In this document: positions 1 to 9,404 of the stretch, piece after piece
Layout of the letters: each line of letters opens with the position of its first letter
Position numbering within the stretch: the stretch's first letter is position 1
Assembly (NCBI RefSeq): GCF_018604545.1
Contig: NZ_CP075896.1
Location: 1,922,001-1,986,000 of the forward strand
DNA length: 64,000 nucleotides
Origin: Streptomyces koelreuteriae
Lineage (GTDB): Bacteria; Actinomycetota; Actinomycetes; Streptomycetales; Streptomycetaceae
Reading direction: 5' to 3'
Position numbers and translations under genes: made by a program
The notes under the pieces: generated by a model
Databases searched by the model: none
The model's input: only the letters and a program-made list of their open reading frames with translations
What the model was told of the DNA's origin: nothing

Positions 1-585
1 CGAGCCGCCGCGCCGGATGTCGCGCAGCAGCGGGATCAGCCGCTGGGCGACCTCGGCCTGGTGGGTGCGGACCTCGGTGACGTAGTTGAAGCCCGTCGAG
101 ACCAGCGCCTGGTCCAGGGGCGGCGCGGGGCGGCAGGCCAGCCGGCGCTCGCCGTCCCAGGCTCCCGTGGCCCAGGCGCCGCCGCCGCGCACGGCGTGGA
201 ACGTCTCGCCGCGCATCGGGGCCGTGACCACTCCGACGACGGTCTCGCCGTCCTGCTCGGCGGCGATGGAGACGGACCAGGTGGGCAGCCCGTACAGGTA
301 GTTGACCGTGCCGTCGAGCGGGTCGACGACCCAGCGGATGCCGCTGGTGCCCTCCGTGGAGGCGCCCTCCTCGCCGAGGATGCCGTCGTCCGGGCGGCGC
401 TCGGCGATCAGGCCGGTGATCAGCTTCTCGGCCGCGATGTCCATCTCCGTGACGACGTCGATGGGGCTGGACTTGGTCGCGGCGACCGCCAGGTCGGCCG
501 GGCGCCCGTCCCGCAGCAGGGCGCCGGCGCGGCGGGCGGCCTCCTGGGCGAGGTCGAGCAGGTCCGAGTGCAGGGGGTCGGTCAC
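1..585 (-). CDS. Inositol monophosphatase family protein (SuhB-like), 3' end outside window
   Basis: Mg-dependent, Li-sensitive phosphatase family acting on inositol-1-phosphate or related sugar phosphates in the cytoplasm. The 195 visible residues carry the family core: a metal-binding GEEG stretch (about residue 65) and the WVVDPLDGT signature (about residue 80), both typical of IMPase active sites. The C-terminal part lies beyond base 1. The GTG start at 583-585 follows a GAGGAG ribosome binding site, and the hemH stop lies only 8 nt upstream, so the two genes form an operon. The true substrate cannot be told from sequence; other IMPase members act on fructose-1,6-bisphosphate, histidinol phosphate or PAP. 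Confidence 0.9.
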   Translation of the reverse strand, partial: MTDPLHSDLLDLAQEAARRAGALLRDGRPADLAVAATKSSPIDVVTEMDIAAEKLITGLIAERRPDDGILGEEGASTEGTSGIRWVVDPLDGTVNYLYGLPTWSVSIAAEQDGETVVGVVTAPMRGETFHAVRGGGAWATGAWDGERRLACRPAPPLDQALVSTGFNYVTEVRTHQAEVAQRLIPLLRDIRRGGS

Positions 586-593
586 AAGGCTCC

Positions 594-1721
594 TCACGCG
601 TAGGTGCTGTCGGCGCCCGCCGCGGCGGGCCGGGGGGCGCGGGCCGGGCAGCAGCCGACCGGGCAGAGGTCGTGGCTCGCCCCGAGGGCGCCGAGGGCGC
701 ACGGGGTGACCTCCTGCCCGCGCTCGGCGGCGGCCCGCTCCACGATGAGTTCGCGGACGGCGGCGGCGAACCGGGGGTCGGCACCGACGGTGGCCGAGCG
801 GCGCATCGGCAGCCCCAGCTCCTCGGCCTTCGCCCTCGCCTCCGTGTCGAGGTCGTACAGGACCTCCATGTGGTCGGAGACGAACCCGATGGGCGCGATC
901 ACGACGGCCGGGACACCGGCCGCGTGCCGCTCCTCCAGGTGGTCGCAGATGTCGGGCTCCAGCCACGGGATGTGCGGGGCGCCGGACCGCGACTGGTAGA
1001 CGAGCTGCCAGGGGTGGTCGACGCCGGTGCGCTCCCGGACGGCGTCCGCGATCAGCTTCGCCGCGTCCAGGTGCTGCCGGACGTAGGCGCCGCCGTCGCC
1101 GTGGTCCCGGGCGGGCCCGGAGGTGTCGGCGGAGGCCGTCGGGATCGAGTGGGTCGAGAAGGCGAGGTGCGCCCCGTCCCGGACGTCCTCGTCGAGCTCG
1201 GCGAGAGAGCGGAGCACCCCGTCGATCATGGGCTCCAGGAAGCCCGGGTGGTTGAAGTAGTGCCGCAGCTTGTCGACCCGGGGCAGCTCCAGGCCCTCGC
1301 TCTCCAGGGCCGCGAGTGCGTCGGCGAGGTTCTCGCGGTACTGGCGGCAGCCCGAGTAGGAGGCGTAGGCGCTGGTGGCGAGGACCAGGACGCGGCGGCG
1401 CCCGTCGCGGACCATCTCGCGCAGGGTGTCCGTCAGGTACGGCGCCCAGTTGCGGTTGCCCCAGTAGACCGGCAGGTCGAGGCCGTGGTCGGCGAAGTCC
1501 TTGCGCAGGGCGTCCAGCAGGGCGCGGTTCTGGTCGTTGATGGGGCTGACCCCGCCGAACAGGAAGTAGTGCTGCCCGACTTCCTTGAGGCGTTCCTTGG
1601 GGATGCCACGCCCGCGCGTCACGTTCTCCAGGAACGGGACCACGTCGTCCGGGCCTTCCGGGCCGCCGAAGGAGAGCAGCAGCAGGGCGTCGTAGGGGGT
1701 GACATCGCGCGCGTCTGGCAT
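594..1721 (-). CDS. hemH: Ferrochelatase (coproporphyrin III type in actinobacteria)
   Basis: 375-aa soluble enzyme that inserts Fe2+ into a porphyrin at the end of haem synthesis. In actinobacteria the substrate is usually coproporphyrin III (CpfC). The N-terminus [21 protein letters not shown] and the [11 protein letters not shown] block are ferrochelatase hallmarks. An [10 protein letters not shown] segment holds the metal-binding His, and a downstream D/E-rich region follows. The C-terminus has a CPVGCC cysteine cluster, as in actinobacterial ferrochelatases with a [2Fe-2S] site. I chose the ATG at 1721 (MPDARD) because homology begins there; an upstream in-frame ATG would add 17 unlikely residues. 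It precedes the suhB-like gene by 8 nt. Confidence 0.95.
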   Translation of the reverse strand: MPDARDVTPYDALLLLSFGGPEGPDDVVPFLENVTRGRGIPKERLKEVGQHYFLFGGVSPINDQNRALLDALRKDFADHGLDLPVYWGNRNWAPYLTDTLREMVRDGRRRVLVLATSAYASYSGCRQYRENLADALAALESEGLELPRVDKLRHYFNHPGFLEPMIDGVLRSLAELDEDVRDGAHLAFSTHSIPTASADTSGPARDHGDGGAYVRQHLDAAKLIADAVRERTGVDHPWQLVYQSRSGAPHIPWLEPDICDHLEERHAAGVPAVVIAPIGFVSDHMEVLYDLDTEARAKAEELGLPMRRSATVGADPRFAAAVRELIVERAAAERGQEVTPCALGALGASHDLCPVGCCPARAPRPAAAGADSTYA

Positions 1722-1891
1722 GAGTCGATCCTGCCACCCTGCACTGACACCCGGGAAACGGCGGGGTGACACCCGCGCGGCAGCCGGGCCGGGACGGATC
1801 CGGGGCTGAGTCCGCCCGGGTGGAACGATCCGCTCCGGGCGTAAGCTGTGTCGACTGCGTTCGCAGCTTACTGAGCCCTTCGGAGAACCCG

Positions 1892-3133
1892 TTGCCCAGC
1901 CCTTACCGCGCTCTGTTCGCAGCCCCAGGCTCCAAGGGTTTCTCCGCCGCGGGCTTCCTCGGTCGCATCCCGGTGTCGATGATGGGCATCGGCGTGGTCA
2001 CGATGATCTCGCAGCTCACCGGGCGCTACGGGCTGGCCGGCGCGCTTTCGGCGACCATCGCGCTCTCCGCCGCGGTGGCCGGGCCGCAGGTCTCCCGGCT
2101 GGTCGATCAGTACGGACAGCGGCGGGTGCTGCGCCCGGCGACCCTGATCTCGCTGGCCGCCGCGACCGTGCTGCTGTTCGCCGCGCACTACGGGTGGCCG
2201 GACTGGGTGCTGTTCGTGGCCTGCGCCGGCATCGGCTGCGTGCCGAGCGTCGGCGCGATGATCCGGGCCCGCTGGGCGGCCCTGTACCGGGGCACGCCGC
2301 ACCTGCACACGGCGTACTCCTTCGAGTCCGTGGTGGACGAGGTGTGCTTCGTCTTCGGGCCGATCATCTCCATCGGCCTGTCCACGGCCTGGTTCCCGGA
2401 GGCCGGTCCGCTGCTCGCCGCCTGCTTCCTGGCGGCCGGCGTCTTCTGGCTGACCGCGCAGCGCGCCACCGAGCCCGAGCCTCACCCGCGCGAGCGGCAC
2501 GGCGGCGGCGGTTCGGCGATCCGCGCGGGGGGTCTTCAGGTCCTGGTGGCCACGTTCGTGGCGACCGGGGCGATCTTCGGGTCGGTCGACGTGGTCACCG
2601 TGGCCTTCGCCGACGAGGAGGGACACAAGGCCGCCGCGAGCATCGTCCTCGCGCTGTACGCGGCGGGTTCCTGCCTGGCGGGCATGATCTTCGGGCTGCT
2701 GCACTTCGCCGGGGCGCCGGAACGTCGGTGGTTGCTGGGCGTGTGCGCCATGGCCGTGAGTATGATCCCCCTCCTACTGGTCGGAAACTTGCCGTTTCTG
2801 GCCGTGGCGCTGTTCGTTGCGGGTCTGTCCGTCGCTCCGACGATGGTCACGACGATGTCCCTCATCGAAGAGCACGTACCACGTGCGCAGCTCACCGAGG
2901 GCATGACCTGGGTGAGCACCGGGCTCGCGGTGGGAGTCGCACTCGGCTCCTCCGCGGCCGGCTGGGTGATCGACGCGGCCGGGGCACGTGCCGGGTACGG
3001 GGTTCCGGTGGTGGCCGGAGCCGTCGCGGTCGCGGTGGGTTTCCTGGGATTCCGCCGGCTCAAGCGGCCGGCTCCGGGTCGGGGAGGCTCCGTTGAGCAG
3101 CACAGCGAACGGAAAGAACGGCACGTGGCGTAA
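1892..3133 (+). CDS. MFS transporter
   Basis: 413-aa polytopic membrane protein with about 12 predicted helices, starting after a short cytoplasmic N-terminus ([20 protein letters not shown]). The pattern of alternating helices and the [15 protein letters not shown] loop between helices 2 and 3 match the major facilitator motif A region. The substrate is unknown; relatives are annotated as drug or sugar exporters. The TTG start at 1892 is preceded by GGAG at 1882-1885; more upstream starts lack a ribosome binding site. Its end overlaps the start of the downstream oxidase gene by 41 nt, suggesting translational coupling. Confidence 0.87.
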   Translation: MPSPYRALFAAPGSKGFSAAGFLGRIPVSMMGIGVVTMISQLTGRYGLAGALSATIALSAAVAGPQVSRLVDQYGQRRVLRPATLISLAAATVLLFAAHYGWPDWVLFVACAGIGCVPSVGAMIRARWAALYRGTPHLHTAYSFESVVDEVCFVFGPIISIGLSTAWFPEAGPLLAACFLAAGVFWLTAQRATEPEPHPRERHGGGGSAIRAGGLQVLVATFVATGAIFGSVDVVTVAFADEEGHKAAASIVLALYAAGSCLAGMIFGLLHFAGAPERRWLLGVCAMAVSMIPLLLVGNLPFLAVALFVAGLSVAPTMVTTMSLIEEHVPRAQLTEGMTWVSTGLAVGVALGSSAAGWVIDAAGARAGYGVPVVAGAVAVAVGFLGFRRLKRPAPGRGGSVEQHSERKERHVA

Positions 3134-4412
3134 CTGGGGCGGCAACGTCTCCGCGCGTCCCGCGCGGCAGGTCACCCCGGCATCCGTCGACGAGCTGGCC
3201 GCCGCCGTGCGGCAGGCCGCCGAGGACGGACTGAGGGTGAAGGCCGTCGGCACGGGACATTCCTTCACGTCCATAGCCGCGACGGACGGCGTATTGATCC
3301 GCCCTCAACTGTTGACCGGCATACGCGGTATTGATCGCGATGCCATGACGGTCACGGTGGAGGCGGGCACCCCGCTCAAGAGGCTCAACATGGCCCTCGC
3401 GCGTGAGGGCCTGTCGCTCACCAACATGGGCGACATCATGGAGCAGACCGTCTCCGGCGCCACGAGCACGGGCACGCACGGCACGGGCCGCGACTCCGCC
3501 TCGATCGCCGCCCAGATCCGGGGACTGGAACTGGTCACCGCGGACGGCTCGGTCCTCAGCTGCTCCGAGAAGGAGAACCCGGAGGTCTTCGCGGCGGCCC
3601 GTATCGGCCTCGGGGCGCTGGGCATCGTCACCGCGATCACGTTCGCCGTCGAGCCGGTCTTCCTGCTCACGGCCCGCGAGGAACCGATGCCGTTCGACAG
3701 GGTCCTCGCCGACTTCGAGGAACTCTGGGCCGAGAACGAGCACTTCGAGTTCTACTGGTTCCCGCACACCGGCAGCACCAACACCAAGCGCAACAACCGC
3801 AGCGCGGGCCCGGAGAAGCCCGTGCCGCAGCTCCAGGGCTGGTTCGAGGACGAGTTCCTCTCCAACGGCGTCTTCCAGGTGGCCAACTGGGTCGGCCGCG
3901 CGGTGCCCGCCACGATCCCCGCGATCGCGCAGATCTCCAGCAAGGCGCTGTCCGCGCGGAGCTACACCGACATCCCTTACAAGGTCTTCACGTCTCCGCG
4001 CCGGGTGCGCTTCGTGGAGATGGAGTACGCCGTACAGCGCGCGGCCGTCGCGGACGCGCTGCGCGAGCTGAAGGCCATGGTCGACCGCTCGGGCCTGAGG
4101 GTCAGCTTCCCCGTCGAGGTGCGCACCGCTCCCGCCGACGACATCACGCTGTCCACCGCCTCGGGCCGCGACACCGCGTACATCGCCGTCCATATGTTCC
4201 AGGGCACGCCCTACCAGCGGTACTTCACCGCGGCCGAGCGCATCCTCACCGCCCACGAGGGCCGTCCGCACTGGGGCAAGGTCCACACCAGGGACGCCGA
4301 GTACTTCTCCCGGGTGTATCCGCGCTTCGGCGAGTTCACGGAGCTGCGGGACCGTCTCGACCCTGATCGGCGGTTCCAGAACGACTACTTGCGGCGGGTT
4401 CTGGGGGCGTAG
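3093..4412 (+). CDS. FAD-linked sugar-lactone/alditol oxidase (D-arabinono-1,4-lactone oxidase family)
   Basis: 439-aa oxidase with an N-terminal FAD-binding PCMH domain (about residues 15-185) and a C-terminal ALO domain. The GTGHSFTS motif near residue 55 supplies the histidine that covalently binds FAD in L-gulonolactone and alditol oxidases. The SGATSTGTHGTG loop (about 125-136) contacts the pyrophosphate. The C-terminus RRFQNDYLRR is the usual family ending. The TTG start at 3093 has GGGGAGG 6 nt upstream and lies inside the MFS gene. Co-expression with the transporter suggests that the sugar or lactone handled by one is exported or imported by the other, but this is inference. Confidence 0.88.
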   Translation: MSSTANGKNGTWRNWGGNVSARPARQVTPASVDELAAAVRQAAEDGLRVKAVGTGHSFTSIAATDGVLIRPQLLTGIRGIDRDAMTVTVEAGTPLKRLNMALAREGLSLTNMGDIMEQTVSGATSTGTHGTGRDSASIAAQIRGLELVTADGSVLSCSEKENPEVFAAARIGLGALGIVTAITFAVEPVFLLTAREEPMPFDRVLADFEELWAENEHFEFYWFPHTGSTNTKRNNRSAGPEKPVPQLQGWFEDEFLSNGVFQVANWVGRAVPATIPAIAQISSKALSARSYTDIPYKVFTSPRRVRFVEMEYAVQRAAVADALRELKAMVDRSGLRVSFPVEVRTAPADDITLSTASGRDTAYIAVHMFQGTPYQRYFTAAERILTAHEGRPHWGKVHTRDAEYFSRVYPRFGEFTELRDRLDPDRRFQNDYLRRVLGA

Positions 4413-5184
4413 GCGACGCGCTGGGGGTGGTGCTCCCGGGGTCCGCACTCCCCTCGTCGCTCGGCGTGGGCGCCGGGTCGGTCGCCGTGCCGGTGTCCTC
4501 GCCGGGCGAGGGCGATGTGCCCCCTCCCCTCGATGTGCCGGTGCCCTCGCCCGTGCCGGACGGGCTGGGCGTCGCGGTGTCGGCGCCGGACTCGGAGCCC
4601 CCTGACTCGGAGCCACCTGAGTCGGTGCCGCCGGAGTCGTCGGCGGTCCCGGGGTCCCTCGAACCGCGGCCGCCCGAACCCCCGGAGCCCGAAGAGGTGT
4701 TTCCGGTCAGGGCGTCGCCGACGGTCGTGCTGCGTCCGCCGCTGAGGTTGTGGCCCGAGGCCAGCTCGTAGGTGGTGATTCCGGCCATCGTGACGCCGAA
4801 GACCACGGCCGCCGCGAGCACCGGCCGCTTCCAGCCCCTGGCCCGGGCGCGGTAGACGGTGCCCTCGGTGAACTCGCCGGGCGCCGGAGGCGCCTGTCCC
4901 GCGGGCCCGGCCGCCGGCCTGGCGGGCCCGGTCGCGGCGCCGCGGATCTGCTCGCCGGTCTGCTTGAAGAAGTGCTGGAAGAGGGAGCCGCCACAGGTGG
5001 CGACGACACTGACGACGCCGGCGCCGAGGATCGTCCCGTACACCCCGAAGTAGGACGCCAGTTTGGCGGCCAGGACCGCCGCGAGGGCGCCGCCCGCGAC
5101 CTGCGGCATGTTCAGGTCGATCCGCCGCCGCCCCTCCGGCTCCGGATCGCTCGCTCCACCGACACCATCGGACCTTTCACGCAT
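4336..5184 (-). CDS. Membrane-anchored Ser/Gly/Thr-rich protein of unknown function
   Basis: About 282 residues. Residues ~18-55 form a hydrophobic stretch (IDLNMPQVAGGALAAVLAAK onward, then a VYGTILGAGVVSVVATCG segment). A second hydrophobic helix lies near residue 130 (RPVLAAAVVFGVTMAGITTY), and the last ~130 residues are a low-complexity Ser/Gly/Thr/Pro-rich tail with repeated SGGSESGGSE units. This looks like a bitopic or polytopic protein with a long disordered tail. The start is uncertain: an ATG at 5214 would add ten residues, and neither has a convincing ribosome binding site. Its 3' end overlaps the 3' end of the convergent oxidase gene by 77 nt. Confidence 0.7.
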   Translation of the reverse strand: MRERSDGVGGASDPEPEGRRRIDLNMPQVAGGALAAVLAAKLASYFGVYGTILGAGVVSVVATCGGSLFQHFFKQTGEQIRGAATGPARPAAGPAGQAPPAPGEFTEGTVYRARARGWKRPVLAAAVVFGVTMAGITTYELASGHNLSGGRSTTVGDALTGNTSSGSGGSGGRGSRDPGTADDSGGTDSGGSESGGSESGADTATPSPSGTGEGTGTSRGGGTSPSPGEDTGTATDPAPTPSDEGSADPGSTTPSASPTPPEPAASSRSGTADQGRDGPAAP

Positions 5185-5655
5185 CCCCGGATCTTGCCTG
5201 CCCTTCCCGTACATGGTCGTTCAACTGCACAAGAAGGGGACGGCCGACCGAAACTGATAGTTCCGTTTCTGGTGATTACGTGAACTTCCCCACGTTCAAG
5301 ATCACGAATCGGGGGCACGGGGCGACCAAGTCCCCCCTCTTGTCAGAAGTTGGGCGGCGTGCCAATCCACGCACGTGGCCCAAATGGAGTACTGTGGCGA
5401 GCCCTGGGTCCGGTCTCCCACCAGGGTGTACGGGGCCTTTAAGGACCGCCGGGAGGGGGCTAGTTGCACAGGGTGACAGAGTTCGTCACTTAGCGTTGCG
5501 AATAGGTAACCGTGCCATAACGGCGATCCAGGGCCCGTGCCCGACACGCCGGGCAACTCGGCAAGGTTGTGGCAGGCTGCACCCGGGCAGGCCACACTCG
5601 ACTAGCGGAAGCAGCGACGCACGTGACGTCGGCAGGCACCACCCGGGAGGTCCCC
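5185..5655. other. Intergenic region upstream of sepH and of the membrane protein gene
   Basis: About 470 bp without a credible gene between divergent genes. It holds an imperfect inverted repeat at 5272-5305 (outer arms gtgat/atcac, inner arms tgaac/gttca) and a second one at 5473-5489 (gtgac-N7-gtcac). No clear sigma-type promoter could be named. Confidence 0.5.
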
Positions 5656-6705
5656 ATGCCCGAACTGCGTGTCGTGGCCGTCTCGAATGACGGCACACGG
5701 CTGGTGCTGAAGGCTGCGGACAGCACGGAGTACACGCTTCCGATCGACGAACGGCTCCGCGCCGCCGTGCGCGGCGACCGTCCCCGCCTCGGCCAGATCG
5801 AGATCGAGGTGGAGAGCCATCTCCGCCCCCGCGACATCCAGGCGCGTATACGAGCCGGCGCGACCGCGGAAGAGGTCGCGCAAATGGCAGGCATCCCCGT
5901 CGACCGGGTGCGCCGCTTCGAGGGCCCGGTGCTCGCCGAGCGTGCGTTCATGGCCGAGCGGGCCCGCAAGACCCCGGTCCGCCGCCCCGGCGAGAACTCC
6001 GGCCCGCCGCTGGGCGAGGCCGTGCAGGAGCGGCTGATGGTGCGCGGTGTCGACAAGGACACCGTCCAGTGGGACTCGTGGCGTCGTGACGACGGCACGT
6101 GGGAGGTTCTGCTGGTCTACCGCGTCGCGAGCGAGCCGCACTCGGCGAGCTGGACCTACGACCCGCCCCGGCGGCTCGTCCAGGCCGTCGACGACGAGGC
6201 ACGCATGCTCATCGGCGAGACCGACGACCTGGCCGCGCCCGAGCCCAGCTTCCCGTTCGTCCCGCGGATCGCCCGGCTGCCGCGCGACCGGCCGCTGGAC
6301 CGGCCCGTCGAGCGCGAGCGGCCCGCCCTGCCCGCGCAGGCGTCCGAACCGCTCGAGGAGAGCACGACCGCGACGGGCGAGCGGGACTCGCTGACCAGCC
6401 TGCTGGAGGCGGTGCCGAGCTTCCGCGGCGATCTGGTGGTGCCGGAGCGCCCGGTAGCGGAGCCCGAGGACGAGGAGCCCCTCGTCGTCGAGCCCGAGGA
6501 GGAGGAGCCCCCGGCCCCCGCCGCCTCGGCCGGCTCCGCGTACGCGGACGTCCTCATGCCGCGCTCCGTCGGCAGCCACCGCGACCGGCTCATCGGCTCC
6601 ACCGACCGCCAGGCCGAGGCCGACGGCGTCCGTCCGGGTCGCAGAGCCGCCGTCCCGAGCTGGGACGAGATCGTGTTCGGGACGCGCCGCAAGAAGCAGG
6701 AATAG
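5656..6705 (+). CDS. sepH: Cell division protein SepH (DUF3071)
   Basis: 349-aa FtsZ-binding protein that supports Z-ring assembly in Streptomyces sporulation septation. The N-terminal DUF3071 domain (residues ~1-165, MPELRVVAVSNDGTRLVLKA) contains a helix-turn-helix-like element around residues 65-85 (DIQARIRAGATAEEVAQMAG). The middle is acidic, proline-rich and probably disordered, with repeated EPEEEEPP-type stretches. The basic C-terminal tail (PSWDEIVFGTRRKKQE) is the conserved end seen in SepH proteins. The ATG at 5656 has GGGAGG 5 nt upstream; the longer in-frame extension lacks one. A strong terminator follows. Confidence 0.93.
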   Translation: MPELRVVAVSNDGTRLVLKAADSTEYTLPIDERLRAAVRGDRPRLGQIEIEVESHLRPRDIQARIRAGATAEEVAQMAGIPVDRVRRFEGPVLAERAFMAERARKTPVRRPGENSGPPLGEAVQERLMVRGVDKDTVQWDSWRRDDGTWEVLLVYRVASEPHSASWTYDPPRRLVQAVDDEARMLIGETDDLAAPEPSFPFVPRIARLPRDRPLDRPVERERPALPAQASEPLEESTTATGERDSLTSLLEAVPSFRGDLVVPERPVAEPEDEEPLVVEPEEEEPPAPAASAGSAYADVLMPRSVGSHRDRLIGSTDRQAEADGVRPGRRAAVPSWDEIVFGTRRKKQE

Positions 6706-6752
6706 CGGGGAGCAGCCGGAACACACGGCGTTGACGCCGACCGTACGGCCAT

Positions 6753-6781
6753 GAGGGCCGCGCCTTCCGGGCGCGGCCCTC
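6753..6781. terminator. Bidirectional terminator between sepH and the rhodanese gene
   Basis: Perfect 12-bp GC-rich stem (gagggccgcgcc / ggcgcggccctc) with a 5-nt loop, lying between the convergent stops at 6705 and 6795. There is no long U tract, as usual in Streptomyces. Confidence 0.85.
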
Positions 6782-6794
6782 TGTGCACGCCGGG

Positions 6795-7643
6795 CTACTG
6801 GGGATCCGGCCCCACCGCGACCGGCCGGTCCGGGTCCGAGGACCACTCCGACCACGACCCCACATACAGCTCCGCCGGAATCCCCGCGACCGCCAGCGCC
6901 AGGACCTCATGGGCCGCGGACACGCCCGAGCCGCAGTACACGCCGACCCGTGAACCCTCGGACACCCCGAGCCCCTTGAAGCGCTCCCGCAGCTCCTGGG
7001 CGGGGAGGTAGCGCCCGTCCGCCCCCACGTTCTCGGTGGTGGGCGCCGACAGCGCGCCCGGAATGTGCCCGGCCACCGGGTCGATCGGCTCCACCTCTCC
7101 CCGGTACCGCTCCCCCGCCCGCGCGTCCAGCAGCACCCCGGACCGCGCCAACTCCGCGGCGGCGTCGGCGTCGAGCAGCCCCGCCCCGGGCTCGGGCACG
7201 AAGTCGCCCTCCGCGGGGGCGGGCACGGACTTCTCCAACGCCCCCTCCCAGGACGGCAACCCGCCGTCGAGGACCCGCACGTCCGGGTGACCCGTCCAGC
7301 GCAGCATCCACCACGCCCGGGCGGCCGCCCAGCCCTGTCCGCCGTCGTAGACGACGACCGGCGTTCCGGACGACACGCCCGCCCGGCGCATCGCGGCGCC
7401 GAAGTGCTCGAGGCCGGGCAGTGGATGCCGGCCGCCCTTGCCCGGCGCGGAGGCCAACTCCCGGTCCAGGTCGACGAAGACGGCCCCGGGCAGGTGCCCC
7501 CTCTCGTAGTCGGCCCGGCCGTCGTACGGCGGCTCACCCGCTGCCCTGGCCGCGGTGAGCTGCCAGCGGACGTCGAGCAGGACCGGCGGGCCCGCGCCCA
7601 TCAGATCGTTCGCGAGGTCGGATGCGGAGATGATGGCGTTCAT
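6795..7643 (-). CDS. Sulfurtransferase (thiosulfate/3-mercaptopyruvate type, tandem rhodanese)
   Basis: 282-aa cytoplasmic protein with two rhodanese domains. The N-terminal domain (about 1-135) is structural and contains the CRE-like RADYERGHLPGAVFVDLD segment. The C-terminal domain (about 150-275) holds the catalytic loop CGSGVSA with Cys237, which carries the persulfide. The loop type CG[ST]GV is common to both thiosulfate and 3-mercaptopyruvate sulfurtransferases, so the donor is uncertain. The ATG at 7643 (MNAIIS) was chosen over one six codons upstream because it has a GAGGATGGGG region before it. It is monocistronic, divergent from the VOC gene. Confidence 0.92.
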   Translation of the reverse strand: MNAIISASDLANDLMGAGPPVLLDVRWQLTAARAAGEPPYDGRADYERGHLPGAVFVDLDRELASAPGKGGRHPLPGLEHFGAAMRRAGVSSGTPVVVYDGGQGWAAARAWWMLRWTGHPDVRVLDGGLPSWEGALEKSVPAPAEGDFVPEPGAGLLDADAAAELARSGVLLDARAGERYRGEVEPIDPVAGHIPGALSAPTTENVGADGRYLPAQELRERFKGLGVSEGSRVGVYCGSGVSAAHEVLALAVAGIPAELYVGSWSEWSSDPDRPVAVGPDPQ

Positions 7644-7895
7644 GGCCCCATCCTCGCGCACGGGGGTGGCCGAGCCGTCCGTGTCCGGCTACTCTGCTCG
7701 GCCGGACCGGGACGATCACGTGGCGTACGGGGACGAGCACATGCTGTACAGCTGAACGACACGTGCTGACAAGCGCGCCGCCGGGGAAAGCGCCCCTCAC
7801 ATCGGGCATTCTCCCGGACACGGCTCGCCCCACAGGGCGGGCCCCACGAGGGCTGCGGAGAGCACGGCCACCGCGAGGCCGAGAAGAGAGTGACG

Positions 7896-8693
7896 ATGAC
7901 CGACGCACGGGAGTCCACCGGCCCGACCGGCGAAGCGCCCGCTCGGCACACACCCGGCACACCCTGCTGGGTGAGCCTGATGGTGCACGGGCTGGCCGCG
8001 ACCGAGGAGTTCTACGGGGCTCTGTTCGGCTGGGAGTTCCGGCCGGGCCCCCAGCAACTCGGCCCGTATGTGCGGGCGCTGCTGGACGGGCGTGAGGTCG
8101 CGGGCCTCGGCCGGCTTCCGCCCGACCGTCAGCTGCCCATCGCGTGGACCCCCTACTTCGCCTCCCGGAACGCGGACTTGACGGCCGGCATGGTGCGCAG
8201 CCGCGGCGGCACGATCGGGGTCGGCCCGCTGGATGCCTCCGACGCCGGCCGCCTCGCGATCGGCTCCGACCCCGCTGGCGCGGTCTTCGGCGTCTGGCAG
8301 GCCGCCGCGCACCTCGGCACGGCGGTCTCGGGCGTCCCCGGGACGCCCGTCTGGAACGAGCTGCTGACCTTCGAGTCGGCGAGCGTCGCCAAGTTCTACC
8401 AGACGGTGTTCGGCTACGAGGAGGAGCCGGTGGTCTCCGCCGACTTCGACTACGTGACCCTGCTCCGGGACGGCGAGCCCGTCGCCGGCATCCACGGCCT
8501 GGGGCAGGCCCTGCCCCGCGACCGGGGGCCGCACTGGGTGACGTACTTCCAGGTCGCCGACGTCGACGACACGCTGGACCATCTCGTCCATCTGGGCGGG
8601 CACGTCCTCAAGCCGGCCCATGACACCGCACACGGCCGGGTGGCGACGGTGGCGGATCCGGAGGGGGCGCGGTTCGCCGTGCTGCAGCGCTGA
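7896..8693 (+). CDS. VOC-fold protein with two glyoxalase-like domains (CFP32/Rv0577-like)
   Basis: 265 residues with two vicinal-oxygen-chelate modules: residues ~20-125 (GTPCWVSLMVHGLAATEEFY) and ~145-262 (GTPVWNELLTFESASVAKFY). The repeated G-T-P-x-W start and F-Y helix ending mark each half. Homologues include mycobacterial CFP32/Cfp30B and putative hydroxylases of antibiotic clusters; the reaction is not known. The ATG at 7896 is preferred, with AGAAGAGAG upstream; a GTG two codons earlier is possible. It converges with tdk, 16 nt between stops. Confidence 0.88.
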   Translation: MTDARESTGPTGEAPARHTPGTPCWVSLMVHGLAATEEFYGALFGWEFRPGPQQLGPYVRALLDGREVAGLGRLPPDRQLPIAWTPYFASRNADLTAGMVRSRGGTIGVGPLDASDAGRLAIGSDPAGAVFGVWQAAAHLGTAVSGVPGTPVWNELLTFESASVAKFYQTVFGYEEEPVVSADFDYVTLLRDGEPVAGIHGLGQALPRDRGPHWVTYFQVADVDDTLDHLVHLGGHVLKPAHDTAHGRVATVADPEGARFAVLQR

Positions 8694-8709
8694 CGTACCG
8701 CCGGGGCGG

Positions 8710-9360
8710 TCAGGCCGAGGACATCGGCAGCACGTCCGGGGACAGGGCCGCCGCGTGGGCCGTCGCGGCGGTCATCCGGCGGCGGTGGTGGCGGCGGCAC
8801 AGGACCTCGTAGCCGACCTCGTCGGCGGAGTGGGTGACGTCGCCGACGACCACCTGGGCGCCCTCGACGACCATGGCCCCGCCTATGGTGCGGGCGTTGT
8901 GCGTGGCGCGGGCGCCGCACCAGCACAGGGCCTCGACCTGGAGCACCTCGACCCGGTCGGCCAGTTCCACCAGCCGCTGGGAGCCGGGGAACAGCTTGGA
9001 GCGGAAGTCCGTCGTAATACCGAAGGCGTAGACGTCGAGGCTCAGGTCGTCGACCACGCGCGCGAGTTGGTCGATCTGCTCCGGCGCGAGGAACTGCGCC
9101 TCGTCGGCGATCACATAGTCCGCGCGGCCGCCCTGCGAGAGGTGGTCGACGAGGTAGGCATAGAGGTCCTGCCCGTCCCCGACCTCCACCGCGTCCGTGA
9201 CGAGGCCGAGGCGCGAGGACAGCTTGCCCTCGCCGGCGCGGTCGTCGCGCGAGAAGATCATGCCCGCGAGGCCGCGCGCCGAGCGGTTGTGCTCGATCTG
9301 GAGAGCCAGGGTCGACTTCCCGCAGTCCATCGTTCCGGAGAAGAACACCAGCTCGGGCAT
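8710..9360 (-). CDS. tdk: Thymidine kinase (type II)
   Basis: 216-aa salvage enzyme that phosphorylates thymidine with ATP. Walker A is FSGTMDCGKST at residues 7-17; the DEAQF motif (about residue 85) is the Walker B/catalytic region. The lasso domain carries a zinc-binding set, CWCGARATH and CRRHH, near residues 145-195. The gene is last in a minus-strand cluster behind the phosphodiesterase gene (44 nt gap). The leader directly upstream of the start holds a 14-bp palindrome, aaggtg-ag-cacctt at 9364-9377, that may sequester the translation start. Confidence 0.95.
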   Translation of the reverse strand: MPELVFFSGTMDCGKSTLALQIEHNRSARGLAGMIFSRDDRAGEGKLSSRLGLVTDAVEVGDGQDLYAYLVDHLSQGGRADYVIADEAQFLAPEQIDQLARVVDDLSLDVYAFGITTDFRSKLFPGSQRLVELADRVEVLQVEALCWCGARATHNARTIGGAMVVEGAQVVVGDVTHSADEVGYEVLCRRHHRRRMTAATAHAAALSPDVLPMSSA

Positions 9361-9404
9361 GGGAAGGTGAGCACCTTTCGGTGAAGCGGGGATGTGGCGG
9401 GACG

